NCBI GenBank assembly: GCA_030620095.1
Contig: JAUTXW010000214.1
Coordinates: forward strand, 558,001-622,000
Length of the DNA: 64,000 bases
Direction: 5' to 3'
From: Kuschelorhynchus macadamiae
Taxonomy: Eukaryota > Arthropoda > Insecta > Coleoptera > Curculionidae
Shown here: positions 1 to 9,749 of the stretch, piece by piece
Layout of the letters: each line of letters begins with the position of its first letter
Position numbering within the stretch: the first letter of the stretch is position 1
Position numbers and translations under genes: made by a program
The notes under the pieces: model-generated
What the model was told of the DNA's origin: nothing
Seen by the model: only the letters and a program-made list of their open reading frames with translations
The model's database searches: none

Positions 1-1370
1 TTCCGAAAATCCATAAACTTGGGAAGTCCATGAGACCTATTGTTTCAGCTGTTGGATCACCAACGTACAATATTTCAAAATGGTTAGTAGAAGAACTCAG
101 CAGATTAATTATCTCGTACGATAACTTTGAGGTTACTAACTCGTTAGAATTCTTAGATAAAATTAATAATTTTCATTTAAAAGAAGGTGAAATTTTAATA
201 TCTTTTGATGTAAGCTCATTGTTTCCTAGTGTACCCATACCACTAGCTTTAGAGTAACTAAAGGACCTACTTGGATTTAATAATTTGTAGAAAGAAATTT
301 ATTGATGAATATTTGATTCTCACAAAATTATGTATGAATCAAAATTTTTTTCAGTTCAACAATAAATATTATAAACAACTTGAGGGAGCTGCCATGGGCA
401 ATTGCTTATCTCCATTCCTTGCAAATTTGTTTATGGGTAGATTAGAAACCCAATTCAAAAAAGTATTTTTCGAGGGTGTGGTTAGATACGTAGACGATAG
501 ATTTGCTATTTTTGATACTAAAACCGAAAATTTGGACACTTTCTTAGAAACATTAAACAATGAATATCCTTCCATTAATTTTACGTACGAAAAGGAGAAC
601 AATGGACAATTACCTTCTCTCGACACGTTAGTTATTACAAATAACGATAAATTAGAATTTGATATTTATAGGAAATTTACTAGTACTGATAGGTATATAA
701 CATCCGACTCATTTCATTGCAGTCAACAAAAAATGGCAGCATTTCATTTCTTAACTCACAGGTTAGTCAATTTCCATTAAGTAAAGAACTTTTTAACAGA
801 AGAATATGAATCGGATTAAAAATATAGCTAAAAGTAATGGATATAATGATAATTTTGTGCATAAATTAGTTAATAGACATAAGCATAACAAAATGTTAAA
901 AGATGTCACTAATCTTCAAGCACCTGAGGCTCCCAATAAGTTCATAGTAATCCCATATGATCCCAGATATACGAGAGGTCTAGAAAAAGTATTTAAAAAC
1001 GTAGGTTTTAGAATAGTCTACAAAACGGAGAACAGTTTGAAAAATCTCCTTGGAAACCCTAAAGACAAAGTCGACTTGAAGGAGAGGAGTGGCACCTATA
1101 AAATTAGCTATAATGACTGCGACCTAAAACATGTTGAGCAAACTAAACGCTTCATAAACATTCGTTTTAAAGAGCACATGGCACATTTAAGATACGAAAG
1201 AACAGAAAAGTCAAGCGTTGCCTAACATGTTTTGGAAAACAATCACCAAATAGGAATAAATAATCTTAAGTTAATTAAAAATATATCTAATAATAGATTA
1301 TTGGATGCATTTGAGAGTACAGAAATAGTTAAATGGGGTAAGAAAGCACTAGGTGTAACCAAGTGAGACT
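1..1370 (+). pseudogene. Penelope-like retroelement, family A, copy 1 (5' end outside window)
   Basis: Reverse transcriptase plus GIY-YIG endonuclease of a Penelope-like element, read in several broken frames. The RT part shows LRPIVSAVGSPTYN-like sequence near 30-75, the AMGNCLSP block near 390-415, and the catalytic YVDD box near 487-500. The endonuclease lies at about 1095-1200. Its signature is decayed: GTY replaces GIY and HVEQT replaces YVGQT, compared with the better-preserved copy at 12.5 kb. In-frame stops occur near 257 and 778, so it cannot make protein. The element starts upstream of the window and ends in the tandem hammerhead units at 1411-1590. PLEs move by target-primed reverse transcription using these two domains. 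Confidence 0.9.
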
Positions 1371-1422
1371 ACACTTACCTATAAATAGTATCGGTTAGGA
1401 TAAGTTACTTTAGTTTATATCA

Positions 1423-1465
1423 TCTGCTGATGATGCTAACTTGGTTAGCGAAACGCGCATCCAGA
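1423..1465 (+). ncRNA. Type I hammerhead ribozyme motif, unit 1
   Basis: Core CTGATGA at 1427-1433. Helix II is a perfect 6-bp stem (GCTAAC 1435-1440 with GTTAGC 1444-1449, loop TTG). GAA at 1450-1452 is followed by helix III from A1453 to T1460, with C17 at 1461. Helix I is TCTG (1423-1426) with CAGA (1462-1465). One extra U lies between the core and helix II, and helix III has a C/A mismatch (1454/1459) that the second unit does not share. Hammerhead motifs are known in Penelope-like elements. Activity is inferred only. Confidence 0.7.
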
Positions 1466-1512
1466 ACGTAGCAAGTTGGGGTGTGGTGTGGTTAAAAAAA
1501 CAGTTTATATCA

Positions 1513-1555
1513 TCTGCTGATCATGCTAACTTGATTATCGAAACGCGCGTCCAGA
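1513..1555 (+). ncRNA. Degenerate hammerhead motif, unit 2
   Basis: Same layout as unit 1, but the core reads CTGATCA, with the conserved G8 changed to C, and helix II is weakened (GCTAAC against GATTATC). Its helix III segment ACGCGCGT (1543-1550) is a perfect palindrome, which would suit pairing between two RNA copies. Probably inactive because of the core change. Confidence 0.55.
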
Positions 1556-1584
1556 ACGTAGCAAGTTGTGGTGTAGTGTAGTTA

Positions 1585-2755
1585 TACGGTCCAACTAAGA
1601 TAACTCCAATAATCCCTGCCCAAATATTAAACGAAAATGTATATTGGTGATAACATCCGATGATAACATAAGGATTATCTTCCGTCCAAATATGGATGTT
1701 GTGAAAATTCATAATGCCATCTCTCAAAAAATTTGCTGCATCTATAAATAGATTTTTCCCGAAAAATGTGGGACTCTTAAAGAATTTTCTTGAAAGCAGT
1801 TACAAAAATTAACTCTAGCTGGAAAGTCTCTAGGCAAGGAAGCTTGCACTCTTTATACTTGATATGGATAAAGTAAATAGTTCTTTAAGATACTCCATAC
1901 TGTTTGGAACTCACATTCAACTTGTTCCAGATTCTCCTAGTACTCGTGCTTGGAGATTCTTCCACCATGTTTAAAACTTGTTCTTCAAGTTGAGGGTTTC
2001 TAACTAGTTGCATAATAGCTGGAGAGCTGCAGAACACACCTAGTTTCGGCAACTCGTATTTTTTTAAACATTTTTGTATAACAAATAAATCCGAGAATAA
2101 ATCTCTAACATCCCTATAGTTTTTTTCTGTAACGGCAACAAGAATATCGCAAGTTTTACGACCTAAAGGTCTCCAGCGTAGGCTCATTTTCTGACGGGCG
2201 CGTGCACAGCGAACGATTTTTGAAAATAACACGTCGGGTTGGTCAAGCGCCGCACGTGGATTAATACGGCGATTTATGTATGATTTATATAAATATAAAT
2301 TCAATCGAGTATTTACAAACTCATAGTTTTAGTTCTTTGGCGTACGAAAACAAGATTGAAATTAATTAAACTTCGTGAACCGACATCACAAATAAACATT
2401 AAAGTTAGTGGTTTAAGTAGAAATAAAACGTACAAGCACCAGTTTAATGATAGAGTTTATAGTAATATAAAGTGGTTTTTTGCTTGTGTATTTTTAATAT
2501 AGAACACAACCTTAAACATCCTATCCGCCACCACTGGCTCTAACTGCAAGTGGTCGGCCGGCTATTTTGCTTTTTCCAAACTACCTGTTTCGTCTAACCT
2601 GAGATGCATTCTTGTAAATGTTTTCGGACATTGTATTCGTCTATTAGGAACACGTTCTGCATATAGAAGTCCCGCTTCTCGCGCATTTCCGTTTGCTAAA
2701 CCGTACATAAAATGCATTTGAGCCATTTCTTCATTGGTAAACTCAGCCATTGTGA
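1585..2755 (-). pseudogene. DUF4817/mariner-like transposase relic
   Basis: Minus-strand remnant of an IS630/Tc1/mariner-superfamily transposase with an N-terminal DUF4817-type helix-turn-helix. The N-terminus is at 2562-2750 (begins MAEFTNEEMAQMHFMYG; contains LYAERVPNRR). A second helix-turn-helix segment with NPQLEEQVLNMVEESPSTST lies around 1915-2005. The catalytic-core piece containing NIWAGIIGVILVGPYN is at about 1585-1730. About 550 bp of unrelated DNA separates the first two parts. Frameshifts and the insertion make it non-functional. The PLE-A hammerhead repeats abut its downstream end. Confidence 0.8.
2008..2561. other. Insertion of unknown origin inside the transposase relic
   Basis: This block interrupts the transposase between its DUF4817 part and the NPQLEEQ segment. 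The minus strand of 2008-2304 is open for about 95 codons (includes RCARARQKMSLRWRPLG and CDILVAVTEKNYRDV). I do not recognise the product. It could be a captured host segment or another element fragment. Confidence 0.4.
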
Positions 2756-2759
2756 AAAG

Positions 2760-3177
2760 TAAACTTAATCAAACTAACTTACACTAACCCAAACAAACCA
2801 AACTGAGGTATGTAATGTAGTATTCCCTTATTATGTTTAACAAATATCATTAAGAAATCGTTTGGCATCAATTAATAAAATCAAAAAAAAAAAAATAAAA
2901 AAATATAAATTTATTTTAGTGAAGAATATTGAAATACACAATTAGAAAATTCAGAAATTTATACATAATTTGTAACCATATAACACACAAGTTTTTGTCA
3001 AATTATCTAATGAATTAACCTTTCTCGTTGGTTTACCTTTTACGTGTTTAAATATTACTATCCGACTTTTTGAAATTCTTTCTTTGTAAACAACAATAAT
3101 GGTTATACAAGAATTTGCATGAAACTAATCATTCAATCTATAAAAATTGTATTTAAATATATTTCTTTTTTTTTTAG
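2760..3177 (+). other. AT-rich intronic sequence upstream of odorant-receptor exon
   Basis: No gene seen. It contains an A-rich tract near 2881-2905 and ends in a polypyrimidine tract and AG (3176-3177) that form the splice acceptor of the exon at 3178. Confidence 0.5.
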
Positions 3178-3270
3178 TTGGTACATATTCCATTTAATGG
3201 GACATTTTTCACGCATTGCACTTTGCAACTTTTTGGATTAGCATATAATGCCAACGAAATACTCCTTGAA
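3178..3270 (+). CDS. Odorant-receptor-like gene, antepenultimate exon
   Basis: A 93-bp exon of 31 codons in phase 0, preceded by a T-rich tract with AG at 3176-3177 and followed by the donor GTAAGT at 3271. The peptide contains LQLFGLAYNANEILLE. Joined to the exon at 7955 it gives the NEILLES...ALYESNWY layout, matching the Y.GNE..ES..l..AiY.snWy signature of insect odorant receptors (7tm_6). These are seven-helix, ligand-gated channel subunits in the dendrites of olfactory neurons, working with the co-receptor Orco. This exon covers the region around transmembrane helix 6. The earlier exons must lie upstream of the window. Family assignment is by motif only. Confidence 0.8.
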
Positions 3271-4356
3271 GTAAGTATTAATAATCTCAGCGTCTAATAC
3301 CGGGTGCCCCAAGGTATTTTGACTCATTTTGTCTCTTTATTACTTGAAAATGAAGTGATGCATTTTTAGCCAGTTGTCTTTATTTTGATAAAAATATTAT
3401 GCAGTAATGTTTGAACTATGCTGCCATACAGGGTGTAGCAAAAATGTAATATGCCAACATCCAGATAGAGCACGGTCGCCTAATATGGGAATGTTTTTTT
3501 TTTGGCGATAAGTTCGAAAATTGAAAAATAATTCTAGTAGTATTGCTTTTTACTTGCGGAGAGGTGATATTATTAAAAAGCTTATTTTTTTTTTCAAAAT
3601 AACCCAAATATGGGAATTTGTATAAAAAATGCGTTTCTTGTAATTAGGGAATCATGGGAACCATGGTTGTATATTTACAATTTTAATAGATTTTATTCAG
3701 AAAAATACAAAAGTATATCCCTTTAATATGTTAATAACATATCAACATTTTAATTTGTTGCAGCACTTGTGTCTCTGTTAAAACAAACAGTTTCTTTGCT
3801 TTAGGGCCAATATCTGCATGTACTTAATATCATTTCAAGGAAACGCAACATTATTTTGCTTGAAAATAGCGTCCAGCTGTCAGTTTAACAATTTTATGTC
3901 AATATTTGTTATTTAAAATTTGGTTGCCTTACTAAAATGATTCAAATTTCATGGAAAATGAAAAGGGACATTACACGCGCATTGTGCAAAGAATGAAAAG
4001 TTTTTATTTTCTCATTTCATTACAGGGCATACAAACTTCAATAAATTGCAATTTTAGTAAGAGCAAATATTAATAATTTAATTGGTGGCAATTAAGTCGA
4101 AATAATTAAATTAAAACTAAAATATTTATTGAGGATTCCCGAAGTTTTCACATGGCGCTATTTTGTTTGGGAAAGTGACAGCGACTTTAAACTTTAAGGA
4201 TTACTTACAGGTGAAAAGACCGACCCCCTTTTCTAATTAATTTTTTTTCAGCTGTTTGACACTTTTATCTGTCATTTTTCTTGCCCAAAATTTAGTTCAT
4301 GTTGTCTTACAAAAGTCCCCAAATTTATATAAAAATATATGGTCCTAACTTTAGAG
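3271..4356 (+). other. Odorant-receptor intron 1, unassigned part
   Basis: AT-rich intron with no recognisable gene. A short TACAGGGTG-type motif at about 3426-3435 resembles the ends of the DUF4817 transposon at 8749-11552 and may be a worn terminal fragment. Confidence 0.4.
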
Positions 4357-4364
4357 ACGCACGG

Positions 4365-5919
4365 CAGTGACGGCTCGTGGGTGAAAAAATAAGTGAAGCA
4401 CAAATGAAGCAAGAAAATATCGCAATAATTTTTTTTCCAGAATTTTCTTATATGTAAAGGAGGTAGAATATATTTTTACGACCTAAATTTTGTATACAAA
4501 ATCAATTTCAATATCCTTCATAGCAGCAAATTTATTAATAGCATCCTCATAAATTGGATCCTAATCTCCTCCATAAATTCCTTTTGAATTCAAATATTGC
4601 CAAGAGAAGTAAGTCTTTCTTGAGATACTGTATTTCTTAAAAAAGTTTTTACACATTAGAAGCAAGAAAAACTTCTTTCTACTGAAGCACTTGTCGACGG
4701 TATTGTCAAAATAAGGGAAAACAATTTATATGCTTCGGTAAAAGCATACTTATTTTTATGAATTTTTTTCACTTGCTCTTGCAGCGATATATTCCAATTA
4801 CTCTCATTGGCAAAAATAAGACCAAGCTCATTTTTAAGTCGTTGGCTTTTTGAAAATATTTCCCCATATAACTGTAACAAATTTTCAAACGGACCAGTCG
4901 GAAAATTTAGACTATATTCGGAAAATTTAGCAGAACCTGCCAAACATGAAAATGTAAGTTTTTCACAGTCTTGAAATCTTAGTGTCATTTCCATTAAAAT
5001 ATGGTCCAATATTTGATAAAAAAGGGTTGTAGACTAAGCCCTAATTTCTTCAGGTGAAAGCTTAGCAAGCTCACGTTTGTAATGATTTATTTCTGTAATA
5101 GAATTTGCTTTATCAAACATGGTATTAAAAAAATGTTCATTTCTTTTTTTACAGAGCGCCTCACGACAGCGTTTCATATGAGATATGCAAAAATGAATGT
5201 CAAGCGATTTTTTTTGAAGCACGTCAAATAGTATGTTCCTGATTGAAAAAATGTCATTAAACACTAATGCCAGAAACGTGAATTCAAAATCATTCCTCTC
5301 ACCTAAAAATCCTTTCGCAAGGCGGATTGATTTTTCATCAGATTTGTCACACTTTGTAATCAATTCAAAGACGTCTTTTAATTTATTCCAGTCTTGAACA
5401 ATCACATTTACTAACTTCGAATTTGAAGTTGTAACAACACCATAAATAAATATAACACAAAACAGTCAAGTTAACTGCAAAGGAATACACCGGTTGCAGC
5501 GAAATCCGCGAAAATAAAAGTAAACAACCACTGCAAACTGAATGACACGTGGGTGTAGTGTACTGCGCCTGCAATTCACCGAGAGTGTGGTATGGCGCTG
5601 GGCCCGACGTCATCGGATACGCGTTGTCATGGCAACATAGTAGGAAAATCGTAAACTAAACATAGCACCTCCAGCAAAGTCAAAGCGGTTTGCGCCACTG
5701 TTGTAGTTGTTATAATAAAGTTCGATTGAAAGTTGAGTGACATGCCGTCAAGTAAAATATTTATTCGAGATGTACAGTTTATTTTTTACCAATTGGTGAA
5801 TGAATGAATGTAAAAACTAAAATTTTAAGAGATATATAATAAATATAGTTAGAAGTTTGCTTGTTTATTTTTCTTGGTAAAGTAGCACTTCACCTACTTC
5901 ACCCGAATAGCCGCCACTA
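4365..5919 (-). mobile_element. hAT DNA transposon, internally deleted, with target-site duplication
   Basis: The ends are imperfect inverted repeats: left CAGTGACGGCTCGTGGGTGA, right the complement-like TCACCCGAATAGCCGCCACTA. The flanks carry an 8-bp duplication differing at one base (ACGCACGG at 4357-4364, ACGCACAG at 5920-5927), as expected for hAT insertion. At 1.55 kb it is too short for a full hAT transposase, and only the C-terminal part of the coding region remains. It lies in intron 1 of the odorant-receptor-like gene. Confidence 0.9.
4656..5405 (-). pseudogene. hAT transposase, C-terminal remnant
   Basis: Minus-strand coding remnant in two frames (5034-5405 and 4656-5009). It ends in LTIPSTSASVERSFSCF, the hAT dimerisation motif, and resembles zinc-finger-MYM-like hAT proteins. 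Upstream parts with the BED finger and the first catalytic residues are absent. The frame change near 5010-5034 and the lack of an N-terminus make it non-functional. Transposase would bind the ends at 4365 and 5919. Confidence 0.8.
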
Positions 5920-6090
5920 ACGCACAGTATATTTAGTTAGCCAATATAAAAAAGTTTTTTTTTAAACAAAAAATTCACAAACGCAATTTTCGCTTATCTT
6001 TTATGTAGGATTTCATGGTCTCTAAAAATAGTTAAGAAGTTAAGCTAACAAATTATGGTTCTTGGGATTAGACCATGTCAAAATGGAATC

Positions 6091-6135
6091 ACTTTCCGAC
6101 GTTTCACCTTCGATTACACTAGGCATCTTCAGGGA
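6091..6135 (-). ncRNA. Hammerhead motif at the left inverted end of PLE-B
   Basis: On the minus strand: CTGAAGA (complement of 6126-6132), helix II GCCT/AGGT with one G-U pair, then GAAACGTC (complement of 6098-6105). Helix III is reduced to the palindrome ACGT, so cleavage as a dimer is more plausible than as a monomer. It faces away from the copy at 7673. Confidence 0.55.
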
Positions 6136-6187
6136 TTTTTACTTGATGGGAACACTGAATGAGCCCGGAGAGACCCAGGCCGGCTAT

Positions 6188-7589
6188 TTATAGTCGACCT
6201 GTGTTTATCGGAGCGCGACTCGGTGTAACGATCGGTTTCCACGTTTGATGAAGACTGAAGCCCGTATCTCTATTAAAATTGTTAGGATGCTTATAAATGT
6301 CAATAGATTCTCTAATTTTGCGTTTATAGAATCCCGAAACCAGTGCAGGAACTTTGGTTTCTTTTACATTTATAACATGTCCAGTAGAATGTTGGTGTTC
6401 AGATACAGCAGATTGTACAATTTGTTTCTTTCTGATACATCGTTCACGTTTCTTAAGACTAGTCGATATGGATCGTCCAGTTTCTTCAATATAGACATCA
6501 CTTGGAAAGGAATAATGTCCTTTGGCGATCGCAAACAATGTCCAATTTTCTTGTGTGTGTTGAAGATTGTACGTATGTGGGACCGGCGAAGTAACCTTGC
6601 AAACTTGTCGGTGGTTCCGTGTGTAAATGGAAGAACTACACTTTGCTATCGGTAATTTCTTATTAGTATCATTTCGTGGAGTAGGATTATTATGTTTTCT
6701 TATTTATCGTCTAATATGCTCAGTGCAATATCCATTCCCTCTTAAAGCTTGAGTCAGTTTCTCTGTTTCCGATTGTTTGGTCACAAATCGTGAGGGCTCT
6801 GTAAACCAATTAATTAATAACTGATTGCTTTTGTGCTGGATGATGATGGCAATTTGCATTTAAGTATCTGTTCGTATGCGTTGGTTTTCAATATACACAG
6901 TCTCCCAAGGAACCATCCCCTTTCCTTTGTACAAGGACATCTAGAAAGGGAATCATGATTCAATTTCCATTGTAATTTTTTTTAATATTAGCGTGTTGTT
7001 GATTCAGATGATCAAGAAACCCAGGGAGGTTTTTTGGACTATGTGGCTATATTACAAAAGTGTCGTCTACATATTTGAACCATGATTTTGATTTTAATGG
7101 AGACGACTCTAGGACTTCCTCTTCAAAACCTTCCATGAAAATATTGGCTACCACTGGTGACAGTGGCTGCTCCTGCTCCTGAGATTTGCTCGTAGAAAGT
7201 TCCTTGAAAGAGAAAATATGTTGATGTAAGACATGCTTCAATTAGATCTAAAAGTAAATTGTCACTTTTATTATGGTGAAATAAGTCTGATATTGTAGAA
7301 ATTAAACTGACTAAGATATCTTTGGGATCTAATTGGATTAATTTTAGTTTTTCTACAAAATGCGTAGGGTTCTTATACATGAATGTGTTTTTCCTGTAAA
7401 GTTATTAAGAATATTTGAAAGATATTTACTAATTTTGTAAGTAAGAGATCCTATTGCACTGACGATAGGTCGAAGTGGTATTTTAGATAGTCCGAAGAAC
7501 CGCGGGATCCTGGAGCTGCTTGGCCTTAGAATAGAGATACAGGCTTTAGTCTTCATTATACGTGGAAACCGATCGTTACACCGAGTCAC
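6188..7589 (-). pseudogene. PLE-B reverse transcriptase / GIY-YIG endonuclease, broken
   Basis: Coding remnant of the PLE-B element. The RT lies in overlapping frames at 7353-7589, 7123-7380 and 7047-7241, and the endonuclease C-terminal half at 6188-6538. The YVDD catalytic box is intact, but the region between about 6540 and 7040 is frame-scrambled. The GIY motif is not visible, and the readable endonuclease starts at VYIEETGRS. Confidence 0.8.
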
Positions 7590-7672
7590 GTTCCGATAAA
7601 CACAGGTCGACTATAAATAGCCGGCCTGGGTCTCTCCGAGCTCATTCAGTGTTCCGATCTCGTGAAGTAAAG

Positions 7673-7715
7673 ATCCCTGAAGATGCCTCGTCCAATCGAA
7701 GGCGAAACGTCGGAA
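7673..7715 (+). ncRNA. Hammerhead motif at the right inverted end of PLE-B
   Basis: CTGAAGA at 7677-7683. Helix II GCCT (7685-7688) pairs with AGGC (7700-7703), extended by CG/CG around the loop. GAA at 7704-7706 is followed by the palindromic ACGT (7707-7710) and C17 at 7711. Helix I is TCC (7674-7676) with GGA (7712-7714). The extra U after the core recurs in every copy in this window. Activity not established. Confidence 0.6.
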
Positions 7716-7954
7716 AGTGATTCCGTTTTGACACGGTCTAATCTCAAGAACCATGATTTCTTGATTGACCACGGCCGTGAAAGTTTTCGTTCTATGTTAG
7801 TAATAAAGTTATTAAAGGTGCTAAATATTAGGAAAGTGACTAAGAATTCGTTAGATCATTTCTACCAATCAAATATTAAGACATTAAATGCTAACCTTGC
7901 CTTCATTTACACAGCAATGTGATTTTTTTATAAATTAATAATATATTCTGATAG

Positions 7955-8113
7955 AGTTCCGATGGATTATTAAGAGCGCTCTACGAGAGCAACTGGTATA
8001 ATAGGAGCAGTAGATTGAGCTTCCTCATTTACTTCACGATGATGCGTTGTAAAAGACCACTCGTTATGCGTATTGGAGCTCTGGGTGCGATGGACTTAAG
8101 TGCAGCAGTTTCA
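7955..8113 (+). CDS. Odorant-receptor-like gene, penultimate exon
   Basis: A 159-bp exon of 53 codons, phase 0 at both ends. Acceptor TTCTGATAG ends at 7954 and donor GTATGT begins at 8114. The peptide starts SSDGLLRALYESNWYNRSS, continues with FTMMRCKRPLVMRIGALG and ends AMDLSAAVS. These are the hallmarks of the insect odorant-receptor C-terminal region (ES...AxY.SNWY, then MMR.qrPl.l..G.lg.msL). There is no stop or frameshift. The phases match the exons at 3178 and 11811, so all three join in frame. Intron 1 (4684 bp) is mostly transposon sequence. Confidence 0.88.
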
Positions 8114-8174
8114 GTATGTATTTTACATTGATAAGTTTTCTTAGTAAAAAAAAATGTTTGTAATATATATTAAT

Positions 8175-8590
8175 TCACAAGAGGCATGTACATAAACGAA
8201 AGATGACCCAAACAAAACTTTCATAGCCCCCTTCGTTTTTAAGATACAGTGTAAAATTGAAAATATTGCGTACATCGATGGACGCTAGAACATTAACTAC
8301 TTCTTCCTTGTTTTCCTTGTTATAGGTTTTGCATCGCGGCTTTTTGAAAGATCCGAAATCAACAACATTTCTTTTCATTCTAAGAAATGTAATATCACAG
8401 GGTTGTCTTCGTTCTGGATACCTATGTTTAAAAAGCCAACAGCTTCATAAAATACGACGAATGCAAGCATGCCTTAATAAATATAGTTCCGAAGCCCCGT
8501 TCATATCTTCGTTAGATTGTGCCAAGGAGAGCAATATGTCGTATTTTTGTTCATTAGAAAACGTTTATTTTCTAGACATTCTTTATTATA
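8175..8590 (-). pseudogene. DUF4817-type transposase N-terminal relic
   Basis: The minus strand carries FSNEQKYDILLSLAQSNED near 8560, then RYPERRQ and GSFKKPRCKT (about 8320-8345), and VVNVLASIDVRNIFNF (about 8255-8300). This order matches the helix-turn-helix region of DUF4817 transposases. There is a short insertion and an in-frame stop, and the catalytic core is missing. It is a distinct lineage from the element at 8749-11552. It lies in intron 2 of the odorant-receptor-like gene. Confidence 0.65.
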
Positions 8591-9494
8591 AAATTTAAAG
8601 CAAAATTGTTACGGTTATCTAATTTTACATTACGAAAATTTTCTTTTGTTTTGTTTAGGCAATCCCAGCCTACTACCAAAAACTGAGTCTATCTCTAAAA
8701 AAATGCAAATTACTGGGCGATTCGAATAGAAAAGCATATACTATTATACTGGGTGGTGCAACCAAGATGGGGTGGACGATTGTGGGCAAACGGAGAGGAA
8801 TTTGAAAAAAAAAAATTGGGATATGATTGATAGTCAAGAACGCTGTGTTTTGAAATTATACCCATTATACAGGGTGGTCTGAAAAGTTCGTGGTGAACAA
8901 AACTTGTGTTTTTTTAAATGGGATACCCGATATAATATTATTCTAGTTGATTCTCCTATTCGTTGCGATCATTTTGATATAAGGTTAGTTGGGTCTAAAA
9001 TTTATACCAAGGGAATGGGACGAGGTTAAAGTGGAAAAAAGGGTTATACTCCGGCCATTTTTTTAAAACAATTGAAGCAGGTATAGAAAAACCAAATATT
9101 CTATAAAATGTATTGTATCTAGGACTACAATAATCGCTTGTAAGTCGTTCAAAATTATTCACTGTTATACAGGGTGGTCAAGTTTTGCAAATTTACCTTG
9201 GATTGATTTTTTTTAAATAGAACACCCTGTATATTTTACTTTCATGTTAAAGATAACATTACTAGCTTTCAGAAAATACCATATTTGATACCTTTCTGAC
9301 CAATAGTTTTTCAGTAAATTAGCTGTGAAATCAAAATTTCTTCATTTTAACACGAATTACTCTGAATTCACGTTGTTAAAATTGACAATTTAATATTAGG
9401 AGGCCATCATAAATTGAACAAAAGATTGACAGTCCTGTAAAAACAGCAAAATGTCAGAATATTGTCATCAGTAAATAAATAAATATTGTTCTTT

Positions 9495-9640
9495 GATGAT
9501 GCGATGCCGAAATAAAAACAAGATAGTAGCTTTTGCAAGTTTATCATAGAGATTTCAAGAAACAGGAAATGTTGCTTTCAAAAAAACGTAAAGTAATTAA
9601 TAAACCAGTTACCAATGAAGATAATGCTTTGACAGCTATT
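9495..9640 (+). repeat. Truncated inverted copy of the transposase 5' coding segment
   Basis: The plus strand at about 9553-9635 reads QETGNV and KPVTNEDNAL with one frameshift. It is the reverse complement of about 10531-10640 inside the transposase gene. The first ~45 codons and adjacent leader are missing here. This shows that the left arm is a deleted second copy of the element's transposase end. Confidence 0.8.
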
Positions 9641-9749
9641 AATAACAGATCTTTTTTTACAAAAAAAATAAATTTAATATAAATCAACAAAAACAATGTA
9701 ATTAAAACTTATAAAAGATGTTCAACTAAATCACCGTTTTGCTGAAGGC

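Larger units (their letters stand above)
1411..1590 (+). repeat. Two tandem 90-bp units at the PLE-A 3' end
   Basis: Positions 1411-1500 and 1501-1590 are direct repeats with few substitutions, each starting (T/C)AGTTTATATCATCTG. Each contains a hammerhead-ribozyme-like core. A third, internally deleted relative lies on the minus strand at about 12195-12290, also at the end of a PLE-A copy. The units are therefore part of the element and not a chance satellite. Confidence 0.85.
6053..7768 (-). mobile_element. Penelope-like element family B, copy in intron 1, with inverted ends
   Basis: Minus-strand PLE body between two inverted copies of its own 3' end. The left copy (about 6053-6245) and right copy (about 7555-7768) are reverse complements sharing the tail CGTCGGAAAGTGATTCC and the CCATGATT-side flank. 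RT pieces are LRPIVSAIGSLTYKISKYL (about 7420-7480) and KYVDDTFVI (7047-7075). The endonuclease C-terminus (about 6188-6480) contains ETGRSIST, EHQHSTGH and NFNRDTG. Frames are broken between pieces. Confidence 0.85.

Noticed and set aside
8660..8748. An exon-like open stretch after TTTTGTTTAG (AIPAYYQKLSLSLKKCK) between the second and third receptor exons
   Set aside because: The exons at 7955 and 11811 already join in phase and match the family without it. No donor site is visible before the transposon end at 8749.
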